From CAZVEV01 sp964625865 (GTDB lineage: Bacteria; Planctomycetota; Phycisphaerae; SM23-33), in NCBI GenBank assembly GCA_964625865.1, contig CAZVEV010000176.1, positions 1 through 12,575 of the forward strand: 12,575 bases of DNA. Reading direction: 5' to 3'. Positions 1 to 6,839 of this stretch are shown piece by piece. The first letter of the stretch is position 1. Every line of letters begins with the position of its first letter. The position numbers and the translations under genes are program-made. The notes below the pieces were generated by a model that saw only the letters and a list, made by a program, of their open reading frames with translations, made no database searches and was not told where the DNA came from.

Positions 1-10
1 CGGCACGGAA

Positions 11-29
11 ACGCGGCGGGACGCCGCGT
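11..29. repeat. perfect 8-bp inverted repeat (hairpin) before the first gene
   Basis: ACGCGGCG (11-18) and CGCCGCGT (22-29) are exact reverse complements around a GGA loop, giving a very stable GC-rich hairpin. It ends 23 bp before the chosen start of the first gene. It has no T-tract on the plus strand, so it is not a typical intrinsic terminator. It could be a dispersed GC-rich repeat, an end-of-transcript structure for a gene left of the window, or a leader hairpin. The sequence alone does not decide. Confidence 0.5.
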
Positions 30-52
30 CTACGAACATGGAGACGGTGACA

Positions 53-3000
53 ATGCGGAACGTGCGATGGCTGGGTGTTGGGGTGGTTCTCGCGATAGCG
101 TCCGGGGTCTGCGGGGAGCCGGCGACCAAACCGCAGGCCGACCCGATGCGCCAGATCACGGCCTTCAACTTCAAGACGCTCGGCCAGGCTATTGACGATC
201 TGGCCGACACGTACGGCGCCAAGTACTCCGAAGCGCCGGGCCTGCACAAGGACCTGTCGTCACTGGCCAAGACGGTCGGAGCCGCCAAGGCCGCCGCGGC
301 GGCAGGCAAGCGATGGGACGCGAAGAAGCTGTGGGACCTGTCGAGGCAGTTGCACGCCTGCAAGCGCCGCGTCATGCTGTCGAACCCCGCGCTGAAGGGC
401 CTGCGCATCCTGTGCGTCAGGCGCGGCTGGAAGAGGGGAATCCATAAGAACCGCCTGACCGCGCTGGGCATTCCCTCCAATCACGAGTGTCACTCCGTCC
501 TGCCGCGGCTGGGATACGACAACGAGATCGCCGTCTTCGACGCCGCCCGACCCAAGGCCACCTGGAAGACGCTGTACAAGCCCTCCGACAGCGGGTTTGT
601 CGGGCACGTGGACCTGCACTGGAACGCCGACCGCCTGATCTTCGCCAAGGCTGACAAGACCCAGTGGAAGATCTGGGAGATGCGCATCACGCCGGCGGGC
701 CGGCGGGCCTCGGCGCCGCGCCAGGTCTCCAGGACGCCCGACGATATCGACTGCTTCGATGCCTGCTACCTCCCCGACGGGCGCATTCTCTGCGGGTCCA
801 ACGCCACCGCCCAGTGCGTGCCCTGCTGGCACGGCGTGGACCGGAAGTACGTGGCCAACCTGTTCACCATGAACGCCGACGGATCGGGCATGCGACGGGT
901 GACGTTCGACCAGGACCACGACACGCACCCGAGCGTGCTGAACAACGGGCAGGTGGTCTACCAGCGGTGGGACTACACGGGCATGAACCGCATCTTCCTG
1001 CGCCCGCTGATGGTGATGAACCCCGACGGCACGGGGCAGCGGGCCCTGTACGGCAGCAACTCGTGGTTCCCCAACGGGCTGTACTTCCCGCACGAACTGC
1101 CCGGGCGGCGCGGCAGGCTCCTCAGCGTGCTGGCCGGCTATCACGGACCCGGGCGCTCGGGCCACCTGGTGGTCGTCGACACCAGCAAGGGCACGCAGGA
1201 AGCTGAAGGCATCGTCCAGCGGATCTCGGGCACGGGCAAACCCCTGGACGTGAAGATCATGGACACTCTGACGGTGGACGCCTGGCCGAAGTTTCACACG
1301 CCGGCGCCCGTGACGGACAAGCAGTTCCTCGTCTCGGCATGGATGTCGCAGCGCCAGCGGAGCATGGGCATCTACCTCGTCGACGTCTTCGACAACGTGC
1401 TGTGCCTCTATCGCATCGAGGGCCAGGCCCTCCTCGAACCGATCCCGCTGATCAAGCGGAAGGTCCCGCCCGTGCTATCCGACCGCGTGGTCCCGACGCA
1501 GCGCGACGCGACGGTCTTCCTGCACGACATCCACGTGGGCCCAGGCCTGGCCGGCGTGCCGCGCGGGCAGGTCAAGTCCCTCCGCGTCATCGCGTACCAC
1601 TTCGGGTACATCTCCGTGGCGGGCAACGACAAGATCGGGCTTTCCGGGCCGTGGGACGCGATGCAGATACTCGGCACGACGCCGGTGGAACGCGACGGGT
1701 CGGCGATCTTCCGGATCCCGGCCAACACGCCGGTAGCCTTCCAGGCCCTGGACGCCGAAGGCAAGGCCGTCCAACTGATGCGCACCTGGTTCACCGCCAT
1801 GGGCGGCGAGAACGTCTCGTGCATCGGCTGCCACGAGAGCCCGGGCACGACGGCGCCGATCCGGCGGTCGATCGCGTCAGGGCGCCCGCCGCGCGACCTG
1901 GACCCATGGTACGGCCCAGCGCGCGGGTTCGACTTCGCCCGCGAGGTCCAGCCGGTCCTGAACCGGTACTGCGTCGGCTGTCACGACGGCCGTCGCGACC
2001 GGCACGACCTGCGCCCGGCCGCAAAGGTGCCCGGCTACAAAGGCCGGATCCCCGGGCGCCTGGACAGCACGCGGATGCACCCGACGCACCGGAAACTCCA
2101 CGACGGACGCGTGCGGTACACACCGGCCTACGAGGCCCTGCTGCCCTACGTCCGCCGCGTCAACGTCGGCGATGGCGTGTCGCTGCTGGACCCGGGCCAC
2201 TACCACGCCGACACCAGCGAACTGATCCAGATGCTCCGCAAGGGCCATCGCGGCGTCCGCCTGGATGCCGAGTCGTTCAGCCGCCTGGTCACGTGGATAG
2301 ACCTGAACGGGCCCTGCCACGGAACCTGGCGCGACGTGTTCGCCTCGCCCATGCCCAGCGGCGGACACAAGCGGCGGATGGAACTGTTCAAGCTCTACGG
2401 CGGGCCCGGCGACGATCCCGAACGCATCCCCAAGTCCGACCCGTACGACCAGACGCCGGTCAAGCCCGCCCCGCTGCCCAAGCCCAAACCCCTCGTGCTG
2501 GACGGGTGGCCCTTCGACGGGGCCGCCAGGCGAAAGGCCCTGGACCAGAGCGACCCGCGCAGCATCGACCTGGGCGACGGGGTCTCTATCGCGATGGTCA
2601 AGGTCCCCGCCGGGCGGTTCGTCATGGGCGACCTGAAGGGCCAGCGCGACGAATGGCCGCTGGCGAAGGTGACCATCGGCCGGCCGTTCTGGATGGGCGT
2701 CTGCGAGATCAGCAACGCCCAGTTCAGGCGGTTCAAGGCGTCCCACGACAGCGGCTACTACGTCAAGCGCCACGCCACGCGCGGCGACGACAAGGGCCTG
2801 GCCCTGAACGAACCCCGCCAGCCCGCACTGCGGGTCTCGTGGACCGAAGCGACGGCGTTTTGTCACTGGCTGTCGCGGCGGACGGGGCTGACCGTCTCCC
2901 TGCCGACCGAGGCCCAGTGGGAATACGCCTGCCGCGCCGGCAGCGACGCGCCGATGCACTATGGCCCCACCGACAAGGACTTCGCCCCCTTCGCCAATCT

Positions 3001-3436
3001 CGCCGACAAGACCTTCGCGACGGTCGGGTTCAAGGGCAGGTCGCTGGGCGGCTACTTCGTGGTTGCCGGCGACGTGGACCTGATCTCGGCAGAGGGGGTC
3101 GACCTCGCCAACCGGCGCTACGACGACAAGGGGTGCGCCACGATGCCGATCGGCAGCTATCGCCCGAATGCGTTCGGCCTGAAGGACATGCACGGCAACG
3201 CAGCCGAATGGACCGTGTCGACGTATCGCCCCTACCCGTACAAGGCGGCTGACGAACGTAACGACGCAAAGGTGTCCGGCGAGAAGGTCGTCCGCGGAGG
3301 GTCCTTCCTGGACCGCCCGTCCCGCTGCCGTTCCGCCGCCCGCTACAGCTTCCCCCCGTGGCAAAAAGTCCACAACGTCGGCTTCCGCATCGTCGTCAAT
3401 CAACCGTCCCTGAAACCCGCCAACGCGTCAAAATAA
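53..3436 (+). CDS. Exported HzsA-like dihaem cytochrome c protein with C-terminal SUMF1/FGE-like domain
   Basis: A protein of about 1127 residues. ATG 53 is preferred over ATG 38 because GGAG lies 9 nt upstream and the product then begins directly with a signal peptide (MRNVRWLGVGVVLAIASG). Residues about 230-350 contain propeller-type repeats (YLPDGRILCGSN, MNADGSGMRRVTF, VMNPDGTGQRALYG). Two haem-c attachment motifs follow, CIGCH (C590-C593-H594) and CVGCH (C640-C643-H644). This order, propeller then two c-haem sites, is that of the hydrazine synthase alpha subunit family. A Pro/Lys-rich linker (about 797-818) leads to a SUMF1/FGE-type domain (about 838-1118) with the signatures PAGRFVMGD, HGNAAEW, VVRGGSF and VGFRIV. 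The FGE catalytic Cys pair is incomplete: D1087 and C1092 stand where two Cys are expected. It probably acts outside the cytoplasmic membrane in redox or ligand binding; the substrate is unknown. Family assignment is strong, function is inferred. Confidence 0.88.
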   Translation: MRNVRWLGVGVVLAIASGVCGEPATKPQADPMRQITAFNFKTLGQAIDDLADTYGAKYSEAPGLHKDLSSLAKTVGAAKAAAAAGKRWDAKKLWDLSRQLHACKRRVMLSNPALKGLRILCVRRGWKRGIHKNRLTALGIPSNHECHSVLPRLGYDNEIAVFDAARPKATWKTLYKPSDSGFVGHVDLHWNADRLIFAKADKTQWKIWEMRITPAGRRASAPRQVSRTPDDIDCFDACYLPDGRILCGSNATAQCVPCWHGVDRKYVANLFTMNADGSGMRRVTFDQDHDTHPSVLNNGQVVYQRWDYTGMNRIFLRPLMVMNPDGTGQRALYGSNSWFPNGLYFPHELPGRRGRLLSVLAGYHGPGRSGHLVVVDTSKGTQEAEGIVQRISGTGKPLDVKIMDTLTVDAWPKFHTPAPVTDKQFLVSAWMSQRQRSMGIYLVDVFDNVLCLYRIEGQALLEPIPLIKRKVPPVLSDRVVPTQRDATVFLHDIHVGPGLAGVPRGQVKSLRVIAYHFGYISVAGNDKIGLSGPWDAMQILGTTPVERDGSAIFRIPANTPVAFQALDAEGKAVQLMRTWFTAMGGENVSCIGCHESPGTTAPIRRSIASGRPPRDLDPWYGPARGFDFAREVQPVLNRYCVGCHDGRRDRHDLRPAAKVPGYKGRIPGRLDSTRMHPTHRKLHDGRVRYTPAYEALLPYVRRVNVGDGVSLLDPGHYHADTSELIQMLRKGHRGVRLDAESFSRLVTWIDLNGPCHGTWRDVFASPMPSGGHKRRMELFKLYGGPGDDPERIPKSDPYDQTPVKPAPLPKPKPLVLDGWPFDGAARRKALDQSDPRSIDLGDGVSIAMVKVPAGRFVMGDLKGQRDEWPLAKVTIGRPFWMGVCEISNAQFRRFKASHDSGYYVKRHATRGDDKGLALNEPRQPALRVSWTEATAFCHWLSRRTGLTVSLPTEAQWEYACRAGSDAPMHYGPTDKDFAPFANLADKTFATVGFKGRSLGGYFVVAGDVDLISAEGVDLANRRYDDKGCATMPIGSYRPNAFGLKDMHGNAAEWTVSTYRPYPYKAADERNDAKVSGEKVVRGGSFLDRPSRCRSAARYSFPPWQKVHNVGFRIVVNQPSLKPANASK

Positions 3437-3437
3437 G

Positions 3438-3469
3438 CCCGGGATGCTCTTAAGTTCCGGGTTGTCTTG
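3438..3469 (+). terminator. probable intrinsic terminator after the dihaem/SUMF1 gene
   Basis: CCCGGGA (3438-3444) pairs with TTCCGGG (3455-3461), a 7-bp stem with one G-U pair and a 10-nt loop, starting 2 nt after the TAA stop. The T-rich run TTGTCTTG follows. The T-tract is short and interrupted, so efficiency is uncertain. The same T-rich stretch carries the -35 element of the next promoter. Confidence 0.55.
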
Positions 3470-3490
3470 CAACCGATATATAACTATAAT
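3462..3490 (+). promoter_or_regulatory. sigma70-type promoter of the toxin-antitoxin operon
   Basis: TTGTCT (3462-3467), a 17-bp spacer, and a perfect TATAAT (3485-3490) form a good housekeeping promoter 39 bp before the antitoxin start. The local DNA is far more AT-rich than the surrounding coding sequence. An alternative -35, TTGCAA at 3467-3472, would leave only 12 bp of spacer and is rejected. Confidence 0.65.
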
Positions 3491-3516
3491 ACAACTGTAA
3501 TGGCTACCTTATAGTT
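3482..3516. promoter_or_regulatory. putative antitoxin operator (8-bp inverted repeat)
   Basis: AACTATAA (3482-3489) and TTATAGTT (3509-3516) are perfect reverse complements separated by 19 bp. The left arm overlaps the TATAAT -10 box and the right arm ends just before the GGAG ribosome binding site. FitA/VapB ribbon-helix-helix antitoxins bind inverted repeats in their own promoters, so this is the natural autoregulatory site for the gene that follows. Binding itself is inferred. Confidence 0.5.
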
Positions 3517-3528
3517 CGGAGAGCAAAC

Positions 3529-3807
3529 GTGCCTGATCTAACAGTCCGCAATATCCCGCAGAGCGTGATGGATGGGATCCGAGCGCTGTCGGCGGTCCAG
3601 CGCCGTAGCATGAACAGCGAGATACTCTTTCTGCTGGAGGCAGGGCTTGCCCGGACAGCCGAGAACCCTCCAGAATCCATCAGCCCCGAAATGCAATTGC
3701 GCTGCATGAAGGCCCTCTGCGGAAAATGGAGGACTTCCCCCGGCGAGGAGAATCTTGTTGACGAGATACGGTCGGCCCGAACGCCGGGACGGGCGGTGGA
3801 CCTGTGA
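3529..3807 (+). CDS. FitA/VapB-like ribbon-helix-helix antitoxin
   Basis: A 92-aa protein starting at GTG 3529, with GGAG (3518-3521) 7 nt upstream. The N-terminus MPDLTVRNIPQSVMDGIR, followed by RRSMNSEILFLLEAGL, is the ribbon-helix-helix DNA-binding fold of FitA-type antitoxins: the beta strand LTVRNI and two helices, with the characteristic RSMNSEI turn. The C-terminal tail EIRSARTPGRAVDL resembles the toxin-neutralising segment of this family. Its stop overlaps the toxin start as GTGA, so the two are translationally coupled. It should neutralise the adjacent PIN toxin and repress its own promoter through the inverted repeat at 3482-3516. Exact subfamily (FitA versus VapB) is inferred from motifs only. 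Confidence 0.87.
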   Translation: MPDLTVRNIPQSVMDGIRALSAVQRRSMNSEILFLLEAGLARTAENPPESISPEMQLRCMKALCGKWRTSPGEENLVDEIRSARTPGRAVDL

Positions 3808-4196
3808 TTCTCCTGGATACGGATATCTGCATTGAGTTGCTGCGCGGCAACGAGACGGTCCTGGACTGCCAGGCAACCGCCGCCCAAACCACTGCCGTCG
3901 CCGCCATGACCGTGGGCGAACTCTATTACGGCGCCGAAAAGTCAGCCCGACGTCAACACAACCTCGCCCTGGTTGACCAGTTCCTCCTCGCCATGCGCAT
4001 TATCCACACGACGGTTCCCATTCTTCGCACGTTCGGACAACTCAAGGCCACACTGGACCGCCAAGGCCAACCCCTCCCCGACGCGGACATCCTGATCGCC
4101 GCGACAGCATTGGACTGCTGCGACTATCTCGTCAGCGGTAATACCGGACACTTCCAACGATTCGCCCACCTGTCAGTCGAGAACTGGATCAGGTGA
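3804..4196 (+). CDS. VapC/FitB-like PIN-domain toxin (ribonuclease)
   Basis: A 130-aa protein, a normal length for VapC, starting at GTG 3804 inside the antitoxin stop (GTGA overlap). It shows the PIN-domain acidic residues in order: LLDTD (D5, D7), the TVGELYYGA motif (E39), LPDADILIAA (D93, D95) and SGNTGHF (N113, the fourth position often Asp or Asn). These residues coordinate Mg2+ or Mn2+ in family members that cleave tRNA, rRNA or mRNA in the cytoplasm. The fold appears complete and no residue is lost, so it is probably active when unrestrained. The RNA target cannot be read from sequence. Its stop faces the stop of the metal-transport ATPase gene with 9 bp between them, and no terminator is visible in that gap. 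Confidence 0.9.
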   Translation: MILLDTDICIELLRGNETVLDCQATAAQTTAVAAMTVGELYYGAEKSARRQHNLALVDQFLLAMRIIHTTVPILRTFGQLKATLDRQGQPLPDADILIAATALDCCDYLVSGNTGHFQRFAHLSVENWIR

Positions 4197-4205
4197 TCGC
4201 CAAAC

Positions 4206-4925
4206 CTACGCCAGGCCGTGTTTGGCCAGCAGGGCGGTGTCGGTCAGGAGGGTATCGGTCGGGCCGTCGGCGACGAGGCGGCCTTCGTCGAGGATGATCA
4301 GGCGGGGGCACAGGGCGCGGACCATGTCGAGGTCGTGGGTGGCGATGAGCATGGCTTCGTCGCGGTCGGCCAGCACGGCCTGCAGGCGCCGGCGCGAGCG
4401 CAGGTCGAGGTTTGCCCCGGGCTCGTCGAGCAGCAGGAGCTTGACCTGCATGGCCAGGATCGTCGCGAGGGCGGCGTTTTGCATCTGCCCGCCGGAGAGG
4501 TGATGGGCGGTCCGCATTTCCAGTCCGTCCAGGGCGACGGTGCGCAGGGCTTCGCGGGCAAGCGTCTCGGCTTCGTCGGGACCCTTGCCCTGGTTCAGCG
4601 GGCCGAAGGCCACGTCGTCCAGCAGGGTGGCCATGAACAGTTGATCGTCGGCGTTCTGGAACGTCATGCCGCAGCGGCTTCGCACGTCGTCAACCGTGTC
4701 CCGCCGCAGTTCGATGCCGTCGACGACGATCGTCCCCTCACTCCGCACGCCGCGCATGATCGCCAGCAGCAGCGAGGTCTTGCCCGACCCGTTGGGCCCG
4801 ATCAGTCCCACGCGCTGGGCCGGCGCGACCGACAGCGAGACACCCCGCAGAGCGTCCCCGCCGTCGTCGTAGCGGACCGTCAGGCTGTCGATCTCCAACA
4901 CGGGACCCATAACGCCTTCTTTCAT
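4206..4925 (-). CDS. cbiO: Nickel/cobalt ECF transporter ATPase (CbiO/NikO)
   Basis: A 239-aa ABC ATPase. All motifs are intact: Walker A GPNGSGKT (43-50), Q-loop Q90 in TFQNADDQLF, signature LSGGQ (143-147), Walker B LLLLDEP with E168, and H-loop H197 in IATHDLD. TFQNADDQLF is characteristic of the CbiO/EcfA group. The start at 4925 overlaps the T-component stop as ATGA. A second in-frame ATG at 4910 is preceded by AAGAAGG and gives MGPVLEIDSL, the usual family N-terminus, so either may be used. Reading further upstream in this frame only gives out-of-frame sequence of the T-component gene. It hydrolyses ATP to drive metal uptake as the third gene of the operon. The residues after the signature motif (MQNAALA) differ from the usual KQRVAIA. 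Confidence 0.92.
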   Translation of the reverse strand: MKEGVMGPVLEIDSLTVRYDDGGDALRGVSLSVAPAQRVGLIGPNGSGKTSLLLAIMRGVRSEGTIVVDGIELRRDTVDDVRSRCGMTFQNADDQLFMATLLDDVAFGPLNQGKGPDEAETLAREALRTVALDGLEMRTAHHLSGGQMQNAALATILAMQVKLLLLDEPGANLDLRSRRRLQAVLADRDEAMLIATHDLDMVRALCPRLIILDEGRLVADGPTDTLLTDTALLAKHGLA

Positions 4926-5695
4926 AAAACGCCTGCGAGAACGACACGACACAGCGCCAGGTATGCGACAGTAACCAGAAGGAACGCCGCGTCCGATGCG
5001 CCAAACCGCAAGCGGATCAGCGCGTGGGGCTCGCCGCGGTACCCCCGCGCCTGCATCGCCAGGTGGATCCGGTCGCTGCGGTCCAGCGTGCGGACCAGCA
5101 GCGAGCCGACGACCCCGCCGGCGGCGGCCAGGCGACGACGCGCCGGCGCCAGGTGCGCCCCGCGGAAGTCCCGCGCCCGCTTGAGGCGCATCGCCTCGCC
5201 GGTCAGCACGAACAGGTAGCGGTACAGGAAGCCCAGTTGCATTACGAGCAGCTTCGGCACGCGGAACCAGCGAAGGGCCTCCAGCAGGGCCGAGAACGGG
5301 GTGGTACACATCAGCGCCGTCAGGGCCGCCACGCCCAGGGCGAACTTGACGGTGATCCCCGCCGCGGTGAGCCACCCGCCGGTAACAGTGAACTGCCACG
5401 GCCCGAACACCACCACGTGCCACGCGCGGTCGTAGAAGGGGCACGCGGCGGCCAGGAAGACGATGAACGGGCTGAGAATCAGCACGCGACGCAGTGCGAA
5501 ACGCACGCTGACGCCCGCGATCAGCAGCATCCCCAGCGGCGCGACGGCCATCGGCACCAGGGCTGACACGGCGTAACGGTCGAAGCTGATCAGTACGAAC
5601 AGGTAGGCCAGCACCGCGGCGGTCTTGGCGCGAGCGTCCAGGGCGTGGACGGGCGAGCGGCCCTGGGCGTAGCGATCTATGTGGTGATGGTGCAT
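4922..5695 (-). CDS. cbiQ: Nickel/cobalt ECF transporter T component (CbiQ/NikQ)
   Basis: A 257-aa membrane protein with about five hydrophobic segments (roughly 26-45, 46-63, 70-87, 108-132 and 233-254). It begins MHHHHIDRYAQGRSPVHALDAR, the usual start of CbiQ proteins, where HxxDxDPRxK-like sequence precedes the first helix. The cytoplasmic coupling helices include KRARDFRGA (about 172-180) and AMQARGYRGE (213-222), the Ala-Arg-Gly type motifs by which T components grip the ATPase. It links the substrate-binding NikM-like subunit to the ATPase in the inner membrane. It starts 31 bp after the upstream gene and overlaps the ATPase gene as ATGA, so the three form one operon. The ribosome binding site (GAGAAG) is modest. 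Confidence 0.92.
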   Translation of the reverse strand: MHHHHIDRYAQGRSPVHALDARAKTAAVLAYLFVLISFDRYAVSALVPMAVAPLGMLLIAGVSVRFALRRVLILSPFIVFLAAACPFYDRAWHVVVFGPWQFTVTGGWLTAAGITVKFALGVAALTALMCTTPFSALLEALRWFRVPKLLVMQLGFLYRYLFVLTGEAMRLKRARDFRGAHLAPARRRLAAAGGVVGSLLVRTLDRSDRIHLAMQARGYRGEPHALIRLRFGASDAAFLLVTVAYLALCRVVLAGVL

Positions 5696-5726
5696 GGGAC
5701 TTCTCGTCGCCGGCGGGCGATGCGTG

Positions 5727-6701
5727 TTATGGCTCGGCCGTCCGGGCGGCCTGGCGTCTGCGGAATGCCGCCGCCGTCGCGCCGACGACCAACAACGTCA
5801 CGACCGTGCCGACAAGCCCGGCCAGCGGCGCCCAGTCGGTCGCATAGTCGGGCATGGGCGTCCATGCGGCCTGTCCGGCCTCAACGTCTGCAATCGTATC
5901 GTCGGCGACCGGGGTGACGGCCCGTTCGGCGCTCCATTCGAGCCCGTCCGGAGCGGCCGCCGCGAAGCCGCTTATCACACCAGCCAGCAGCAGCGCGGTA
6001 ACCAGCGTCGTCCACCCCAGGGCCTTGCGGCTGAGCCGAACGCGCCGGTCCGGCGCGTCGAGTCCCAGGGCCGCCGGGCGCGCAGAACGAACGAACGCGA
6101 TGACGGCGAAGGTGATGGCGCCCTCGATGGCCGCGATGACCACGTGGACGCCCGCCATGACGGCCAGGAAGCTCACCAGCGGCACGGCCAGCACGCCGGA
6201 GAGGTGCGTTTCGAACGGCACGAGGACGGCCCCCGCGGTCACGCCGGTCAGGGCCGCCGCATAGGCCGCCGCGTATTGCCGCCACGCCGCCGGCGCCCGC
6301 GTCCGCCCCAGGACAAGGCGATACACCACGTGTCCACTCAGCGCCGGAACGACGGCCATGTTCACGATGTTGCACCCCAGCGCCAGCAGGCCCCCGTCCT
6401 GGAAGAGGAGGCACTGGATTGCGAGGATGCCCGTCATCGTCACCACCGCGGCGGCCGGGCCCAGGAGAATCGCCAGCAGCACCGCCCCGCCGAGATGCCC
6501 GCTGACCCCGGGCAGGCCCGGCAGGGGGAAGTTGATCATCTGGGCCGCGAAGACGAACGCGCCAATGACGCCCATCAGGGGCAGGCGCTCGGCATCCAGG
6601 CGTCGCCCGGCCAGCCAGGCCGCCACGGCCACCATCAGCGCAGCGGCAACCAGCGTGGCGGCGGCAACCGGTACGCTGAGAAGTTCGTTCGCCATGTGCA
6701 T
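5727..6701 (-). CDS. Nickel/cobalt ECF transporter substrate-binding permease, NikM-PDGLE (NikMN) fusion
   Basis: Called as 324 aa from ATG 6701 because the product then begins MHMANELLS. In CbiM/NikM proteins the N-terminal Met1-His2 amine and imidazole help bind the metal. The family motif VSGHLGGAVLLAILLGP carries the other expected ligand region (H69), and AGVHVVIAAIEGAIT (183-197) is the conserved late helix. The C-terminus carries PDGLEW (251-256) between two membrane helices, the PDGLE/NikN domain, so the small auxiliary subunit is fused rather than separate. An upstream in-frame ATG at 6722 would add MTCGPVA and has the better ribosome binding site (GGAG, 7 nt away). Fusion with PDGLE and the NikR-like dyad favour nickel; cobalt is not excluded. 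Confidence 0.9.
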   Translation of the reverse strand: MHMANELLSVPVAAATLVAAALMVAVAAWLAGRRLDAERLPLMGVIGAFVFAAQMINFPLPGLPGVSGHLGGAVLLAILLGPAAAVVTMTGILAIQCLLFQDGGLLALGCNIVNMAVVPALSGHVVYRLVLGRTRAPAAWRQYAAAYAAALTGVTAGAVLVPFETHLSGVLAVPLVSFLAVMAGVHVVIAAIEGAITFAVIAFVRSARPAALGLDAPDRRVRLSRKALGWTTLVTALLLAGVISGFAAAAPDGLEWSAERAVTPVADDTIADVEAGQAAWTPMPDYATDWAPLAGLVGTVVTLLVVGATAAAFRRRQAARTAEP

Positions 6702-6784
6702 GGCCACGGGCCCGCATGTCATCGCACGTCTCCAGAGAGCACAGTCCGTACACCGTCAGCCGGAGACCACGTCGGCCCGGCTGC

Positions 6785-6812
6785 GTAATAATTATAGACT
6801 GGATCGTACTAC
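6785..6812. promoter_or_regulatory. NikR-box-like dyad over the metal-transport promoter
   Basis: GTAATA (6785-6790) and TACTAC (6807-6812) form a dyad with exactly 16 bp between half-sites; 5 of 6 positions are symmetric, 6 of 7 if the flanking C6784/G6813 pair is included. The E. coli NikR operator has the same 6-16-6 layout (GTATGA-N16-TCATAC). The dyad covers the -10 box, a suitable place for repression by nickel-loaded regulator. No nikR gene is in the window, and the half-site differs from the E. coli one, so this is inference. Confidence 0.4.
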
Positions 6813-6820
6813 GGGTTCAA
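6791..6820 (-). promoter_or_regulatory. sigma70-type promoter of the nickel/cobalt uptake operon
   Basis: Read on the minus strand: TTGAAC (6820-6815), an 18-bp spacer and a perfect TATAAT (6796-6791). It points into the NikM-PDGLE, T-component and ATPase genes and predicts a leader of about 80 nt before ATG 6701. I saw no cobalamin riboswitch signature in that leader. Confidence 0.65.
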
Positions 6821-6839
6821 GTGTGCGGAGTGGATGTGT

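Noticed and set aside
1877..3403. A 508-codon open frame on the minus strand inside the first gene
   Set aside because: Antisense shadow of the dihaem/SUMF1 gene. Composition is Val/Gly/Ala/Arg-rich without motifs; the plus-strand frame has haem sites and family signatures.
53..3436. A true hydrazine synthase subunit and thus an anammox organism
   Set aside because: The protein is longer, carries a SUMF1-like domain, and no other anammox gene is nearby. Only family-level similarity is supported.
4926..5444. Extension of the ATPase reading frame to 412 codons
   Set aside because: The added part is the T-component gene read in another frame. ATPase homology begins only after ATG 4910, and the ATGA overlap at 4922-4925 explains the true start.
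6702..6790. Cobalamin or nickel/cobalt riboswitch in the metal-operon leader
   Set aside because: No conserved B12-box-like sequence, and the leader of about 80 nt is too short for a cobalamin riboswitch. The dyad over the promoter is a better candidate for control.
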